DNA of 64,000 nt from Asanoa siamensis (lineage in GTDB: Bacteria; Actinomycetota; Actinomycetes; Mycobacteriales; Micromonosporaceae): contig NZ_BONE01000022.1 in assembly GCF_016862555.1 (NCBI RefSeq), forward strand, positions 53,075 to 117,074. Reading direction: 5' to 3'. The translations under genes and the position numbers were made by a program. The notes beneath the pieces were generated by a model that searched no databases, had not been told where the DNA came from, and saw only the letters and a list, made by a program, of their open reading frames with translations. Below, in pieces: positions 1 to 8,567 of this stretch (the first letter of the stretch is position 1; the number at the start of each line of letters is the position of its first letter).

Positions 1-639
1 CTCATGCACGACGTCGCCCGGCTCGACGCGTCCGTCGGCGGCCATCAGCGGCCCGTGCTGGAGCTGGTCGCCGCCGCGCCCCTGGCCGCCCACCCCGGTG
101 CGGCGCTCGTGGGTTCGTTCGTCGCCGCCCATCCCGACGTGCTGGTGCACCTCGACCGCGGCGCCGTGCTGACCCGCGTCCGCGACGGCGCCGGCGAGCT
201 CGGGCTGACGTACCTGTCGACGGTCGACGACCTGCGCACCGTCGAGCTCGGCCGGCACACCTTCGTGCTCGCCTTCCCGCCCGGGACCAGGCTGCCCGGT
301 ACGGGCGACCGGGTGCCGCTGCGGATCCTCGACGACCGCCCACTCATCGGTGTGCCGCACGGGTCGAGCCAACGCCGGCTCGTCGAGGCGGCCCTGCGCG
401 CCGCCGACGTCCATCCCCGCCTGATTGTCGAGAATGGACAGCGCGACCTGTCCGCCGCGCTCGTGCTCAACGGGGTCGGGGCGGCGTTCGTGCCCGACGT
501 GGCCGCGGCCGCCCTGACCGCCCGTGGCGCCGTGGTCCGGGCCGTCGACCCGCCCCTGCACCTGGCCTACGGCCTCGTGCACCGGCCGATCGCCCTCACC
601 GCCATCGCCGAGGCCTTCCTGCACCACGTGGCGGGCTGA
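1..639 (+). CDS. LysR-type regulator, C-terminal part (cut by window edge)
   Basis: The frame is open from the first base and ends in TGA, so the N-terminal helix-turn-helix lies outside the window. What remains is a LysR effector-binding domain: alternating alpha/beta segments, a late segment GVGAAFVPDVAAAA that matches the family's GxGxxxLP region, and a tail (AVDPPLHLAYGLVHRP) nearly copied in the next gene. LysR proteins bind promoter DNA as tetramers and sense a small molecule in this domain. The next LysR gene starts 2 bp after the stop, so the two are probably one transcript and came from a tandem duplication. The ligand and targets are unknown; the transporter genes just downstream are a plausible target. 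Confidence 0.75.
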   Translation, partial: LMHDVARLDASVGGHQRPVLELVAAAPLAAHPGAALVGSFVAAHPDVLVHLDRGAVLTRVRDGAGELGLTYLSTVDDLRTVELGRHTFVLAFPPGTRLPGTGDRVPLRILDDRPLIGVPHGSSQRRLVEAALRAADVHPRLIVENGQRDLSAALVLNGVGAAFVPDVAAAALTARGAVVRAVDPPLHLAYGLVHRPIALTAIAEAFLHHVAG

Positions 640-641
640 CC

Positions 642-1505
642 GTGGACTTCCAGCGACTGGCCTACTTCGTCGCCGTCGCCGAGCACGGCAGCGTCAGCGG
701 TGCGGCGGCGGCACTGCACGTCGCGCAACCCTCGCTCTCGCAGTCGATCCGCGCGCTCGAACGCGACCTCGGCGTGACGCTCTTCGACCGGCGGCACCGC
801 GGCCTCGCGCTCACGCCCGACGGCAAGGCCCTCCTCGACCCCGCCCGCCGGGTGCTCGACGACCTCGCCACCGCCCGGGCCGCCGTGCGCGACAAGGACG
901 TGCTCACCCTGGCCGTGCACGACATGCTCGCGATGGATCTCGGCGACGTGCTGGCCGGCCTCCGGACGGCCCACCCGGACCTGTCCGTGCGGCTCGTCGC
1001 ACCCAGGAACGAGGACGAGATCGTCCGCCTGCTGGCCGACGGGCAGTGCGCGGCCGGCCTGACCTACCTGCCGGTGCGGCACCCGGAGTTGCGCGGTCAC
1101 CCGCTCGGCGCGCGGAGCGTGGCCCTGATCCTGCCGCCGGCGGAGCACGACAGGCCCGACCCGGTGCCGCTGCGGGACCTCGCTGGCATGGCGGTCGTCG
1201 ACACACTGCGGGTATCCAGCGCCGCCCGCACGACCATCCGCGCGGCGCTCGCCGCGCACGACGTGGTCATGCGCCCGGCCGTCCGCAGCGCGCACCGCGA
1301 GGCGATCGTCCCGCTGGTGCTGGCGGGCGCGGGCGCGGCATTCGTCTCGGGACCGTACGCGGACGAGGCCGCCCGGCAGGGGGCCGTGGTCCGCCGGCTC
1401 GACCCGCCGATCGACGTCACCTACGGTCTGCTGTTCCGCGCCGGCCCTCGGCCGGGCACGGCGAGCCTCCTCCTCCACCACATGGCGCGCCGCCGGCGCC
1501 GATAG
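642..1505 (+). CDS. LysR family transcriptional regulator
   Basis: This 287-residue protein has full LysR length. Residues 1-60 form the winged helix-turn-helix, with the recognition region containing GAAAALHVAQPSLSQSI and the following LGVTLFDRR; residues about 85-280 form the effector-binding domain, ending in RRLDPPIDVTYGLLFR. The start is GTG at 642, which gives the standard LysR beginning MDFQRLAYFVAVAEHGS. It follows the preceding LysR gene by 2 bp on the same strand and resembles it in the C-terminal half. The DUF3311/symporter genes begin about 100 bp downstream on the same strand, so control of that transporter is a reasonable inference, not something the sequence proves. Confidence 0.85.
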   Translation: MDFQRLAYFVAVAEHGSVSGAAAALHVAQPSLSQSIRALERDLGVTLFDRRHRGLALTPDGKALLDPARRVLDDLATARAAVRDKDVLTLAVHDMLAMDLGDVLAGLRTAHPDLSVRLVAPRNEDEIVRLLADGQCAAGLTYLPVRHPELRGHPLGARSVALILPPAEHDRPDPVPLRDLAGMAVVDTLRVSSAARTTIRAALAAHDVVMRPAVRSAHREAIVPLVLAGAGAAFVSGPYADEAARQGAVVRRLDPPIDVTYGLLFRAGPRPGTASLLLHHMARRRRR

Positions 1506-1603
1506 GTCCACCGCGCACCACCCACCTATGGGGACAGTGACGTTTCGTCTTTGCTTTCTCGGTGCCCACCGTTTGTGATCGACCGGACACCGAGGAGGAG
1601 ATC

Positions 1604-1819
1604 ATGACCCGGCGCGCTCGGCCCTCCCGGGCCTGGCACCTGCTGTTGGTGCCGCCGACGGTCGCTCCGCTGCTGACGCCGCTCTACAACCGGATCGAGC
1701 CGACGCTCTGGGGCCTGCCGTTCTTCTACTGGTACCAACTGATGTGCGCGGTCCTCGCGATCGTCCTCATCATGATCGTGCACCTAGCGACGCGAGACCG
1801 GCGGCCCGGATGGCGGTGA
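1604..1819 (+). CDS. DUF3311 small membrane protein
   Basis: A 71-residue protein with two membrane segments (about residues 8-28 and 37-60) and the features usual for DUF3311: PP near the first helix, LYNRIEPTLWGLPFFYWYQ before the second. I chose ATG 1604 because GAGGAGGAG lies directly upstream; an in-frame start at 1562 would add residues without support. The stop overlaps the start of the symporter gene by 10 bp, so the two are translationally coupled. DUF3311 proteins are commonly found immediately before sodium:solute symporters of the MctP kind and are thought to be accessory subunits; the exact role is not known. Confidence 0.8.
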   Translation: MTRRARPSRAWHLLLVPPTVAPLLTPLYNRIEPTLWGLPFFYWYQLMCAVLAIVLIMIVHLATRDRRPGWR

Positions 1820-3438
1820 CGGTCTTCGCGTCACTGCTCGGCGCGATGCTGCTGCTCGGTTTCGCGGCGGCCCGCTGGCGGCGCCCGGAAAGCATCCACA
1901 CCCTCGAGGAGTGGGGCGTCGGCGGGCGGGCCTTCGGCAACTGGGTCACGTGGTTCCTGCTCGGCGGCACCATGTACACCGCCTACACGTTCGTCGCCGT
2001 CCCGGCGCTGACCTACGGCGTGGGCGCGGTCGGCTGGTTCGCGGTGCCGTTCGCCATCATCACCACCCCGCTGGCCTTCGTCTTCACGGCGCGGATCTGG
2101 TCGGTGGCGCACCGGCACGGCTTCCTGACGCCGGGGGAGTTCGCGGGAGCCCGGTTCGGCTCGCCGGGACTGGGCGCCCTCGTGGCGCTGACCGGCATCG
2201 TCGCCACCATGCCCTACGTCGCGGTCCAGTTGCTGGCGTTGCAGGCGGTCCTGCGTACCGTGGGCGTCACCGGCGAATGGCCGCTGCTCGCCGCCGTCGG
2301 CGTCGTGTCGCTGAGCACCTTCCGCTCCGGCCTGCGCGCGCCCGCGCTGCTCTCCATCGCCAAGGACGTGCTGCTCGCCTGGGTCGTCGTCTCGGCCCTG
2401 CTGGTGGTGACGATGTCGAGCGGCTGGGACGCCATCTTCCGCCGGGCCGAGGGCTGGTTCGCGACCACTCCCTCGCCGGGCGACGGCCTGCTGCTCCCCG
2501 ACGCGGGCCAACTCGGCTTCGTCACCCTGGTGATCGGCTCGGTGCTCTCGGTCTTCGCATACCCGCACGCCGTGACCGGGATGCTCGCGGCGAAGGACCG
2601 CGCGACGGTACGCCGTAACATCGCCGCCGCGCCCGTCTACTGCCTGGTGCTCGGGCTGATGGGGCTGCTGGGCTTCTTCGCCCTGGCCGAGGGCATCCGG
2701 CCGATCGACGGCGACCTCAACACCGTGATGCCGCGGATGTTCCAGCAGCTCTTCCCGGCGTGGTCGGCGGGCATCGCGTACGCGGCCCTGGCGGTCGCGG
2801 CGCTCATCCCCGCGGCTGTCATGTCCATCTCGGCCGCCAACGCGTTCACCCGCTCCATCTACCGCACCTACCTGCGGCCGGACGCGCCGCCGGCGGAGGA
2901 GGCCCGGGTGAGCCGGTGGACTTCGCTCGTGGTCAAGTTCGGCGCGGTGGCGTTCATCGTGCTGCTGCGACCGTCGTACGCCGTCGACCTGCAACTCATC
3001 GGCGGGGTGGTGATCCTGCAGACGATCCCGGCGGTCTTCCTCGGCCTGCTCACGGCCTGGTTCGACCGGCGGGCCCTGATCGCCGGCCTGGGGACCGGCC
3101 TCGCGGTGGGCGTCGCCCTGCTCTGGGACGTCCAGCAGGTCGGCGCCGGCGGCCGCGTCGTCAAGGCGCACTTCGGCGGCTCCAGCATGCCGCTCGGCGA
3201 CACCGGTGCGACCGTCTACGTCGGGCTCGTGGCGCTGGCGGTCAACCTGCTCGTGGTGACGGTGCTGACCCTGTTGCTGCGCCTGTTGCGGGTGCCGCGG
3301 GGCCGGGACGCGACCAGCCCGGCCGACTACACCGCCGACGCGGACGATCCGATGATCAAGCGGCTCGACGAGATCCTCGACGGGCTGCCGGCCCGGCCGG
3401 GCGGCGCCCACGCCGCGGTCAGCCGAAGCGGCCGGTGA
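1810..3438 (+). CDS. Sodium:solute symporter (MctP-like monocarboxylate permease)
   Basis: A 542-residue integral membrane protein with about 13 hydrophobic helices, of the SSS family. The N-terminal region has the typical [18 protein letters not shown] segment, and later [15 protein letters not shown] is characteristic of this family's helix 8-9 region. It probably imports a short organic acid with a cation; MctP-like proteins carry lactate, pyruvate or acetate, and the substrate here is inferred from the DUF3311 partner only. ATG 1810 overlaps the DUF3311 stop by 10 bp. The last 20 bp overlap the convergent pstB gene end, so there is no room for a terminator between them. Confidence 0.8.
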   Translation: MAVTVFASLLGAMLLLGFAAARWRRPESIHTLEEWGVGGRAFGNWVTWFLLGGTMYTAYTFVAVPALTYGVGAVGWFAVPFAIITTPLAFVFTARIWSVAHRHGFLTPGEFAGARFGSPGLGALVALTGIVATMPYVAVQLLALQAVLRTVGVTGEWPLLAAVGVVSLSTFRSGLRAPALLSIAKDVLLAWVVVSALLVVTMSSGWDAIFRRAEGWFATTPSPGDGLLLPDAGQLGFVTLVIGSVLSVFAYPHAVTGMLAAKDRATVRRNIAAAPVYCLVLGLMGLLGFFALAEGIRPIDGDLNTVMPRMFQQLFPAWSAGIAYAALAVAALIPAAVMSISAANAFTRSIYRTYLRPDAPPAEEARVSRWTSLVVKFGAVAFIVLLRPSYAVDLQLIGGVVILQTIPAVFLGLLTAWFDRRALIAGLGTGLAVGVALLWDVQQVGAGGRVVKAHFGGSSMPLGDTGATVYVGLVALAVNLLVVTVLTLLLRLLRVPRGRDATSPADYTADADDPMIKRLDEILDGLPARPGGAHAAVSRSGR

Positions 3439-4195
3439 TGTAGTCCTCGGTCTTCTTCTCGGACGGGCTGCTGAACATCTTCTGCGTCGTGTCGTACTCG
3501 ACGAGCCGGCCCGGGTCACCGGTGCGGTCGATCGTGAAGAACGCGGTGCGGTCGCTGACGCGGGCGGCCTGCTGCATGTTGTGGGTGACGATGATGATCG
3601 TGTAGCTGTCCTTCAGCTTGAACATCAGGTCCTCGATCGCCAGCGTCGAGATCGGGTCGAGCGCCGAGCACGGCTCGTCCATGAGCACGACCTGGGGCTC
3701 GACCGCGATCGTCCGCGCGATGCAGAGCCGCTGCTGCTGGCCGCCCGACAGGCCCGCGCCGGGCTTGCCGAGGCGGTCCTTGACCTCGTCCCACAGGTTC
3801 GCGGAGACCAGGGCCTTCTCGGCGGCCTCCTGCAGCACCGACTTGCGGCGCACCCCGTTCAACCGGAGACCGGCGACCACGTTGTCGAAGATCGACATCG
3901 TCGGAAAGGGGTTCGGCCGCTGGAACACCATGCCGATCATCCGGCGTACGGCGGTGACGTCGACGTCCTTGGCGTAGATGTCCTCGTCGTCGACCGTCAG
4001 CCTGCCCTCCACCCGGGCGCCCGGGAGCACCTCGTGCATCCGGTTGATCGTGCGCAAAAACGTCGACTTGCCGCACCCCGACGGACCGATCAGCGCGGTC
4101 ACCGACTTGGGCTCCACGTTCAGGTTGATGTCGTCGATCGCCTTGAATGACCCGTAATAGGCGGTGACCCCGGTCGCCTCGACACGCTTGGCCAT
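3419..4195 (-). CDS. pstB: Phosphate ABC transporter ATP-binding protein PstB
   Basis: This 258-residue ATPase powers phosphate import by PstSCA. It carries Walker [10 protein letters not shown] (residues about 38-46), a Q-loop region [11 protein letters not shown] that is typical of PstB, the signature LSGGQQQR, Walker [14 protein letters not shown] and the switch histidine in VTHNMQQ. I chose ATG 4195 (MAKRVEATG); a TTG nine bases upstream is in frame but less likely. It is the last gene of pstS-pstC-pstA-pstB, 27 bp after pstA. No phoU follows. Its 3' end overlaps that of the convergent symporter by 20 bp. Expression is probably set by phosphate starvation at the pstS promoter. Confidence 0.96.
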   Translation of the reverse strand: MAKRVEATGVTAYYGSFKAIDDINLNVEPKSVTALIGPSGCGKSTFLRTINRMHEVLPGARVEGRLTVDDEDIYAKDVDVTAVRRMIGMVFQRPNPFPTMSIFDNVVAGLRLNGVRRKSVLQEAAEKALVSANLWDEVKDRLGKPGAGLSGGQQQRLCIARTIAVEPQVVLMDEPCSALDPISTLAIEDLMFKLKDSYTIIIVTHNMQQAARVSDRTAFFTIDRTGDPGRLVEYDTTQKMFSSPSEKKTEDYITGRFG

Positions 4196-4222
4196 TGCTC
4201 TCAACCATTTCCGTGGCGGATG

Positions 4223-5305
4223 TCAACGAGAGATGCGGTTGCGCCTGGCGAAAAGCTTGGCGACGACGGTGAGGATGAGCACGAGTGCCACCAGAGTGAG
4301 CGCCGCTGTCCAGGCACGGGGTGGTGCGAATCTGGAGGCGTCGCTCGCCTGCTGGAAAACGAACAGGGAGAGCGACGACTGGTTGTTGTTGAAAGGATTG
4401 ATGTTGACGGCAGCGGTGCCGCCTGCCACCAAAAGTACCGGTGCCGTCTCACCCGCGGCACGTGCTATGGACAACATGATGCCCGTGATGATGCCGGGTA
4501 GGGCGGTGGGGATCACCACCCGCAGGATCGTCTTCCATTTGGGTACGCCCAGCGCGTAGGCGCCCTCCCGCAGCGGCGCGGGCACCAGCCGGAGCATCTC
4601 CTCGGTCGACCGCACGATCGTCGGCAGCATCAGCACGCTTAGCGCGAGCGCCGCCGCGAAGCCGGAGAACTGCGGCTGGCCGTTGTTGTAGATCGGCGAG
4701 ACCAGCAGGACCCAGAACGACAGGATGAACAGGCCGGCGACGATCGACGGGATGCCGGTCATGACGTCGACGAAGAACCGGATCAGGGTCGTGAACTTGC
4801 CGCGGCCGTACTCGACGATATAGATGGCCGCCGCCACACCGAGCGGGATGGTGATCGCCGCGGCGATGGCCACCTGCTCCAGCGTGCCGATGATCGCGTG
4901 CACGGCGCCGCCGTCCGGGTCCCGGGCACCGATGTTGTTGAGCGAGGTGGAGAAGAAGTTCGCGTCGAACCGCTCGGCGCCCTTGGAGATCAGGGTCCAG
5001 ACGACCGAGACCAGCGGCACCAGGGCGAGGATGAACGCCGATGCGATCAGCGTGCTCCAGGTGCGGTCCCGGGCCGCCCGGCGCCCCTCGATCCGGTTGA
5101 CCACCGCGAAGGCCCCGACGAGGTAGAGGAACGCGGCCATGACCAGCATCAGGACCCAGCCGCCGATGCCGGCGCCGTAGCAGACGGCGGCCGCCACCCC
5201 GAGCGCGACAGCGGCGACGCCGACGAGCGCGACGAGGGGCGTACGCCGCCGGCGCAGCATGGGGTCCTGACCCGGCGCGAACGACGGCGACGTCACCGTG
5301 CTCAT
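4223..5305 (-). CDS. pstA: Phosphate ABC transporter permease PstA
   Basis: A 360-residue inner-membrane permease of the phosphate importer, paired with PstC to form the channel. The BPD_transp_1 domain spans roughly residues 130-350; it contains GIPSIVAGLFILSF and the EAA-loop region REGAYALGVPKWKTILRVV that contacts PstB. It is longer than the usual 280-300 residues because of an N-terminal extension of about 70 residues that adds two membrane segments before the core, an arrangement seen in actinobacterial PstA. ATG 5305 overlaps the pstC stop in a 4-bp ATGA, so it is translationally coupled. Confidence 0.95.
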   Translation of the reverse strand: MSTVTSPSFAPGQDPMLRRRRTPLVALVGVAAVALGVAAAVCYGAGIGGWVLMLVMAAFLYLVGAFAVVNRIEGRRAARDRTWSTLIASAFILALVPLVSVVWTLISKGAERFDANFFSTSLNNIGARDPDGGAVHAIIGTLEQVAIAAAITIPLGVAAAIYIVEYGRGKFTTLIRFFVDVMTGIPSIVAGLFILSFWVLLVSPIYNNGQPQFSGFAAALALSVLMLPTIVRSTEEMLRLVPAPLREGAYALGVPKWKTILRVVIPTALPGIITGIMLSIARAAGETAPVLLVAGGTAAVNINPFNNNQSSLSLFVFQQASDASRFAPPRAWTAALTLVALVLILTVVAKLFARRNRISR

Positions 5306-6285
5306 GCCGCCGACTCGGTGAACTCGCGGCGCCGATAGATGATCACGCGGGCCGCCATGTTGACCACGAGCGTGATGGCGAACAGCACCAGGCCCGACGC
5401 GATCAACGCGCCGCGGCCGATCTCGCCCGCCTCACCGAAGCCGTTGGCGATGTTGGCGGCGATCGAGTTGCCGCCGTTCTCGATGATGTTGAAGGTGATC
5501 TCGTTGATGAAGCCGAGCGTCAGCGCGAGCGCGATCGTCTCGCCCAGCGCGCGGCCCAGGCCCAGCATGATCGAGGCGATCACGCCGGCCCGCCCGTACG
5601 GCAGCACCGAGGTCCGGATCATCTCCCACCGCGTCGCGCCGAGCGAGAGCGCCGCCTCCTGGTCGGGAACCGGGGTCTGCAGGAAGACCTCGCGCGACAG
5701 CGACGTGATGATCGGCAGGACCATGATGGCCAGCACGAGGCCGCCGAGCAGGAACGACCGGCCGAACGGCCCGTCGCCGCCGAAGAACGGCAGCCAACTG
5801 AAGTAGTCGTTGAGCCAGATCGAGAAGGTCCGGACCGGCCGGATGAAGACGGTGAACCCCCACAGCCCGAAGACCACGCTCGGCACGGCCGCCAGCAGGT
5901 CGATCAGGAACCCGAACGTCGTGGCGACGCGGCGGTGGGCGTAGTGCGACAGGTAGAGCGCGATCCCGAGCGCGATCGGCACCGCGACGACCAGCGCGAT
6001 CACCGAGGTGACCAGGGTGCCCCAGGCGATCGCGGCGATGCCGAAGACCGGCGGGGTCTGGTTCGGGAACCATTCGGTCTCGGTGATGAAGTTGGCGGTG
6101 TCGGCCCGCAGCGCCGGCACCGCTTCGTTGATCAGGAAGGCCGTGATCGCGACGATGATCACGAGCACCAGCGTGCCCGCGGCGAGGGTTCCGGTGCGGA
6201 AGACGGTCTCCGCACCGAAACCCTTGCGCCGCGGCAGTTGCCCACCGCCGGACGGGGCGGGCGTGTCCACGCCCGGGTCGGACAT
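5302..6285 (-). CDS. pstC: Phosphate ABC transporter permease PstC
   Basis: A 327-residue permease with six main membrane helices, the partner of PstA. It has the family's AAVPSVVFGLWG segment and the EAA-loop QEAALSLGATRWEMIRTSVLPYG for ATPase contact. The N-terminal 30 residues are hydrophilic and Pro/Gly-rich, as expected for a cytoplasmic tail. It lies 18 bp downstream of pstS and overlaps pstA by 4 bp, so the four pst genes form one operon. Assignment as PstC and not PstA rests on gene order and on the VFGLWG segment. Confidence 0.95.
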   Translation of the reverse strand: MSDPGVDTPAPSGGGQLPRRKGFGAETVFRTGTLAAGTLVLVIIVAITAFLINEAVPALRADTANFITETEWFPNQTPPVFGIAAIAWGTLVTSVIALVVAVPIALGIALYLSHYAHRRVATTFGFLIDLLAAVPSVVFGLWGFTVFIRPVRTFSIWLNDYFSWLPFFGGDGPFGRSFLLGGLVLAIMVLPIITSLSREVFLQTPVPDQEAALSLGATRWEMIRTSVLPYGRAGVIASIMLGLGRALGETIALALTLGFINEITFNIIENGGNSIAANIANGFGEAGEIGRGALIASGLVLFAITLVVNMAARVIIYRRREFTESAA

Positions 6286-6303
6286 CTGGGTGCCGGCCCG
6301 GGG

Positions 6304-7401
6304 TCAGGAGATGCTGTTGGCGGCGGCCTGGACCCGCGGCTGCAGGCTGCCCGGCAGCGGCGCGTAGCCGAGGCCGTTGAGCACGCCCTGGCCCTCACCG
6401 CTCGCCGTGTAGTCCAGGAAGCCCTTGATCAGCGGGGTCTTCCCCGCCGGGCCGCCCGCGCTGCAGGCGATCTCGTAGGTGACCAGCACGATCGGGTACG
6501 CACCCGCGGTGTTGGTCGTGTAGTTGATCGTGAGCGGGAGGTTGTTGCCCGAGCCGGTGACCTGGGCGCCCTCGATGGTCTTGCTCGCGGCCTCCGGGGT
6601 CAGCTCCTGGAACTGTCCGGCACCGTTCTGGATCTTCGCCATGTTGAGGCCGGCGTTCTCGGCGAACGACAGTTCCATGTAGCCGATGGACCCGTCGGTG
6701 GAGCTCACCGACTGCGCGACGCCGTCGGAGCCCTTCGAGCCGGTGCCACCGGGCGCCTTCCACGCCTGGCCCGCACCGAAGGTCCAACTCGACCCGGCGG
6801 CGGCGGTCAGGTAGTTGGTGAAGTTGCCGGTCGTACCCGACTCGTCGGAGCGGTGCACGGTCTGGATCGTCTCGGACGGCAACGAGGCGCCGGGGTTGTC
6901 GGCCTTGATGGCGTCGTCGTCCCACTGCGTGATGGAGCCACCGAAGATCCCGGCCAGCGTCTGCGGCTTGAGCTGCAGATTGTCGACACCCGAGAGGTTG
7001 TACGCGACGGCGATCGGGCCGACCACCATGGGCAGGTTGATCGCGGGGTTGCCACCGCACCGGGCGTTCGCCTGGGGCTGCTGCGCGGAGGTCAGCGCCG
7101 TGTCCGAGCCGGCGAAGTCGGCCGTGCCGGAGATGAACGCCTGCACGCCCGCGCCGGAGCCGGACGGCTCGTAGTTGATGGTCGCGCCGCTGCATTGCTG
7201 CTGGTAGTTCTTGCGCCACTCGTCCATGGCGTTCTTCTGCGCGGAGGAACCCTGGGCGTTGAGCGTGCCGGTCGCACAGTTGATCTTCCAGACCGCCGCC
7301 ACGGTCGCGCCGGTGTCGTTGCTGTCCACTCCGCACGCGCTGAGGGCGAGAGCCGCCGTCAGCGCGACACAGGCGACGGTGCCGTGCCGCTGGACCTTCA
7401 C
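6304..7401 (-). CDS. pstS: Phosphate-binding lipoprotein PstS
   Basis: A 365-residue periplasm-side phosphate receptor. The N-terminus is a lipoprotein signal: Lys/Arg-containing start, a hydrophobic core and the lipobox LSAC. The mature protein has the PstS phosphate-loop motifs: LNAQGSSAQKNAM, YEPSGSGAGVQAF, ADFAGSDTALT and RSDESGTTGNF. The start is taken as GTG 7401 (VKVQRHGTV), with GAAGGGA about 9 bases upstream; an in-frame start at 7458 would put 19 residues ahead of the signal peptide and lacks a ribosome site. It is the first gene of the pst operon. The 180 bp before it hold no gene and should contain the operon promoter. Confidence 0.96.
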   Translation of the reverse strand: MKVQRHGTVACVALTAALALSACGVDSNDTGATVAAVWKINCATGTLNAQGSSAQKNAMDEWRKNYQQQCSGATINYEPSGSGAGVQAFISGTADFAGSDTALTSAQQPQANARCGGNPAINLPMVVGPIAVAYNLSGVDNLQLKPQTLAGIFGGSITQWDDDAIKADNPGASLPSETIQTVHRSDESGTTGNFTNYLTAAAGSSWTFGAGQAWKAPGGTGSKGSDGVAQSVSSTDGSIGYMELSFAENAGLNMAKIQNGAGQFQELTPEAASKTIEGAQVTGSGNNLPLTINYTTNTAGAYPIVLVTYEIACSAGGPAGKTPLIKGFLDYTASGEGQGVLNGLGYAPLPGSLQPRVQAAANSIS

Positions 7402-7578
7402 CTGACAGGATCCCTTCGAAGCTGTTGCTCCTGCTGGCGGACGAGTTTTCGCCGCCAAGCAGAGTTAAGAACAGCTCTACCGGAGTCCGCGGGAAGATCC
7501 GACAAAACACATTTGATTGCCGAAACCGGCCTAGACTGACCGGAAGGCCCGCATCAGATCACGCGCCCCGGATACGCG

Positions 7579-7610
7579 ACGGCCGCCGGGGCAGGGTGCC
7601 CGGCGGCCGT
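7579..7610 (-). terminator. Hairpin terminator after the LppX-like lipoprotein gene
   Basis: A perfect 12-bp inverted repeat, ACGGCCGCCGGG and its complement, with an 8-base loop, begins 12 bp past the stop at 7622. There is no T-run, as is common in G+C-rich actinobacteria. It also insulates the pstS promoter region from read-through. Confidence 0.75.
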
Positions 7611-7621
7611 GTGCTGGTGCG

Positions 7622-8371
7622 TCAGTTGCCGGTCAGCTTGTCGAAGTCGACGACGTCCTTCGCGGCCGGGGCCTTGATGCCCTGGTCCTTGCCGAAGTCG
7701 CTGAACGCCAGCGAGCCGCCCTCGGTCTCGCTCTCCAGGAGCACCGGGTACGGCTCGCCCGTCGTCGCGATCCAGAGCTTGTCCTTGGTGCTGCCGCCGT
7801 CCAGCAGGGCGATCGCCTCGACGCCGTTGACCTGCTTGGTCTCACCCTTGGTCACGGTGCCGCCGGCGTCGAGCAGTTCGTCGAGGTTGGCCAGCGCGAA
7901 CAGGTCCGACAGGTCCTGGTCCTTGGCGGAGATCTTGGCCCACTTCTTGCCCATCATCTGGACGAGCGTCTTACCGGCCTCACCGCCCGCGTTCACGGTC
8001 CAGAACTTCGCGTCGGGGCGGATGAACTGCAGGCCGTCGACGGCGAGGATCTCGACCGTGCCCTGGTCCTTGCCCACCGAGACCTTGCCCATCACCTCGT
8101 TGCCGTTGAGCTTGAGGTCCATCGTGATGGTCTCGCCCTCTTCGACGAGGCTGCCCTTGAGCCGGTACGACTTCGCTTCCTTGATCGCCGCGCGCGAGTC
8201 CGCCAGGATCTCGTCGGCCGGCTTGTCGGCGATGCCCGCGGCCGCGGTCGGCGACGCGGAGGTCGCGGCCGCCGCCGGGGTGGCCCCGCCGTCGTCCTTG
8301 GCGCCACAGCCCGCGAGCAGCGCGGCCGCCACAGCGACCGGAATCACCCATTTGATCGGAACGGTCCTCAT
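7622..8371 (-). CDS. LppX/LprG-like lipoprotein
   Basis: A 249-residue secreted lipoprotein. The signal peptide ends in the lipobox LLAGCG, followed by an Ala/Thr/Pro-rich linker and then a domain resembling the LppX_LprAFG family (LolA-like half-barrel): segments DEILADSRAAIKEAKSYRLKG and LDLSDLFALANLDELL-like helices between beta strands. Members of this family bind acylated lipids or act in lipid transport to the outer envelope; whether this one does is inferred. Start ATG 8371 is directly before MRTVPIKWVIPVAVAAALL; upstream in-frame codons lie in the promoter region. It is transcribed alone, with a strong hairpin after the stop. Confidence 0.75.
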   Translation of the reverse strand: MRTVPIKWVIPVAVAAALLAGCGAKDDGGATPAAAATSASPTAAAGIADKPADEILADSRAAIKEAKSYRLKGSLVEEGETITMDLKLNGNEVMGKVSVGKDQGTVEILAVDGLQFIRPDAKFWTVNAGGEAGKTLVQMMGKKWAKISAKDQDLSDLFALANLDELLDAGGTVTKGETKQVNGVEAIALLDGGSTKDKLWIATTGEPYPVLLESETEGGSLAFSDFGKDQGIKAPAAKDVVDFDKLTGN

Positions 8372-8458
8372 CAGAGCCTGTGCCCTTCTACCCCCGTTCG
8401 GGACCACGTCTCGAACGTCTCTGGATGGTGCGTGCGCGCGCAGGCTAGGGCGCGCGGG

Positions 8459-8488
8459 GTTCACAGCACAAATCCAGTTCACGTTCAG
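8459..8488. promoter_or_regulatory. Cluster of GTTCA repeats, possible PhoP-type site
   Basis: The intergenic region between the lipoprotein (minus) and the methyltransferase (plus) contains GTTCAC at 8459 and 8477 and GTTCAG at 8483. Actinobacterial PHO boxes are built of GTTCACC-like direct repeats, usually 11 bp apart; here the spacings are 18 and 6, so the match is only partial. The closeness of the pst operon makes it worth noting, but this is a weak call. Confidence 0.25.
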
Positions 8489-8567
8489 CCGGTACGCCAG
8501 ATGTGCGGCGTCCCGTCGCGAATGACTAGATTGGTGGGCGTCGTTGCCGAGAAGGGGAGGCGTGGTC

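Noticed and set aside
7402..7578. PHO box before pstS
   Set aside because: A GTTCTTAACTC-like stretch near 7,467-7,477 on the minus strand has no convincing second GTTCACC unit, so I do not list it as a site.
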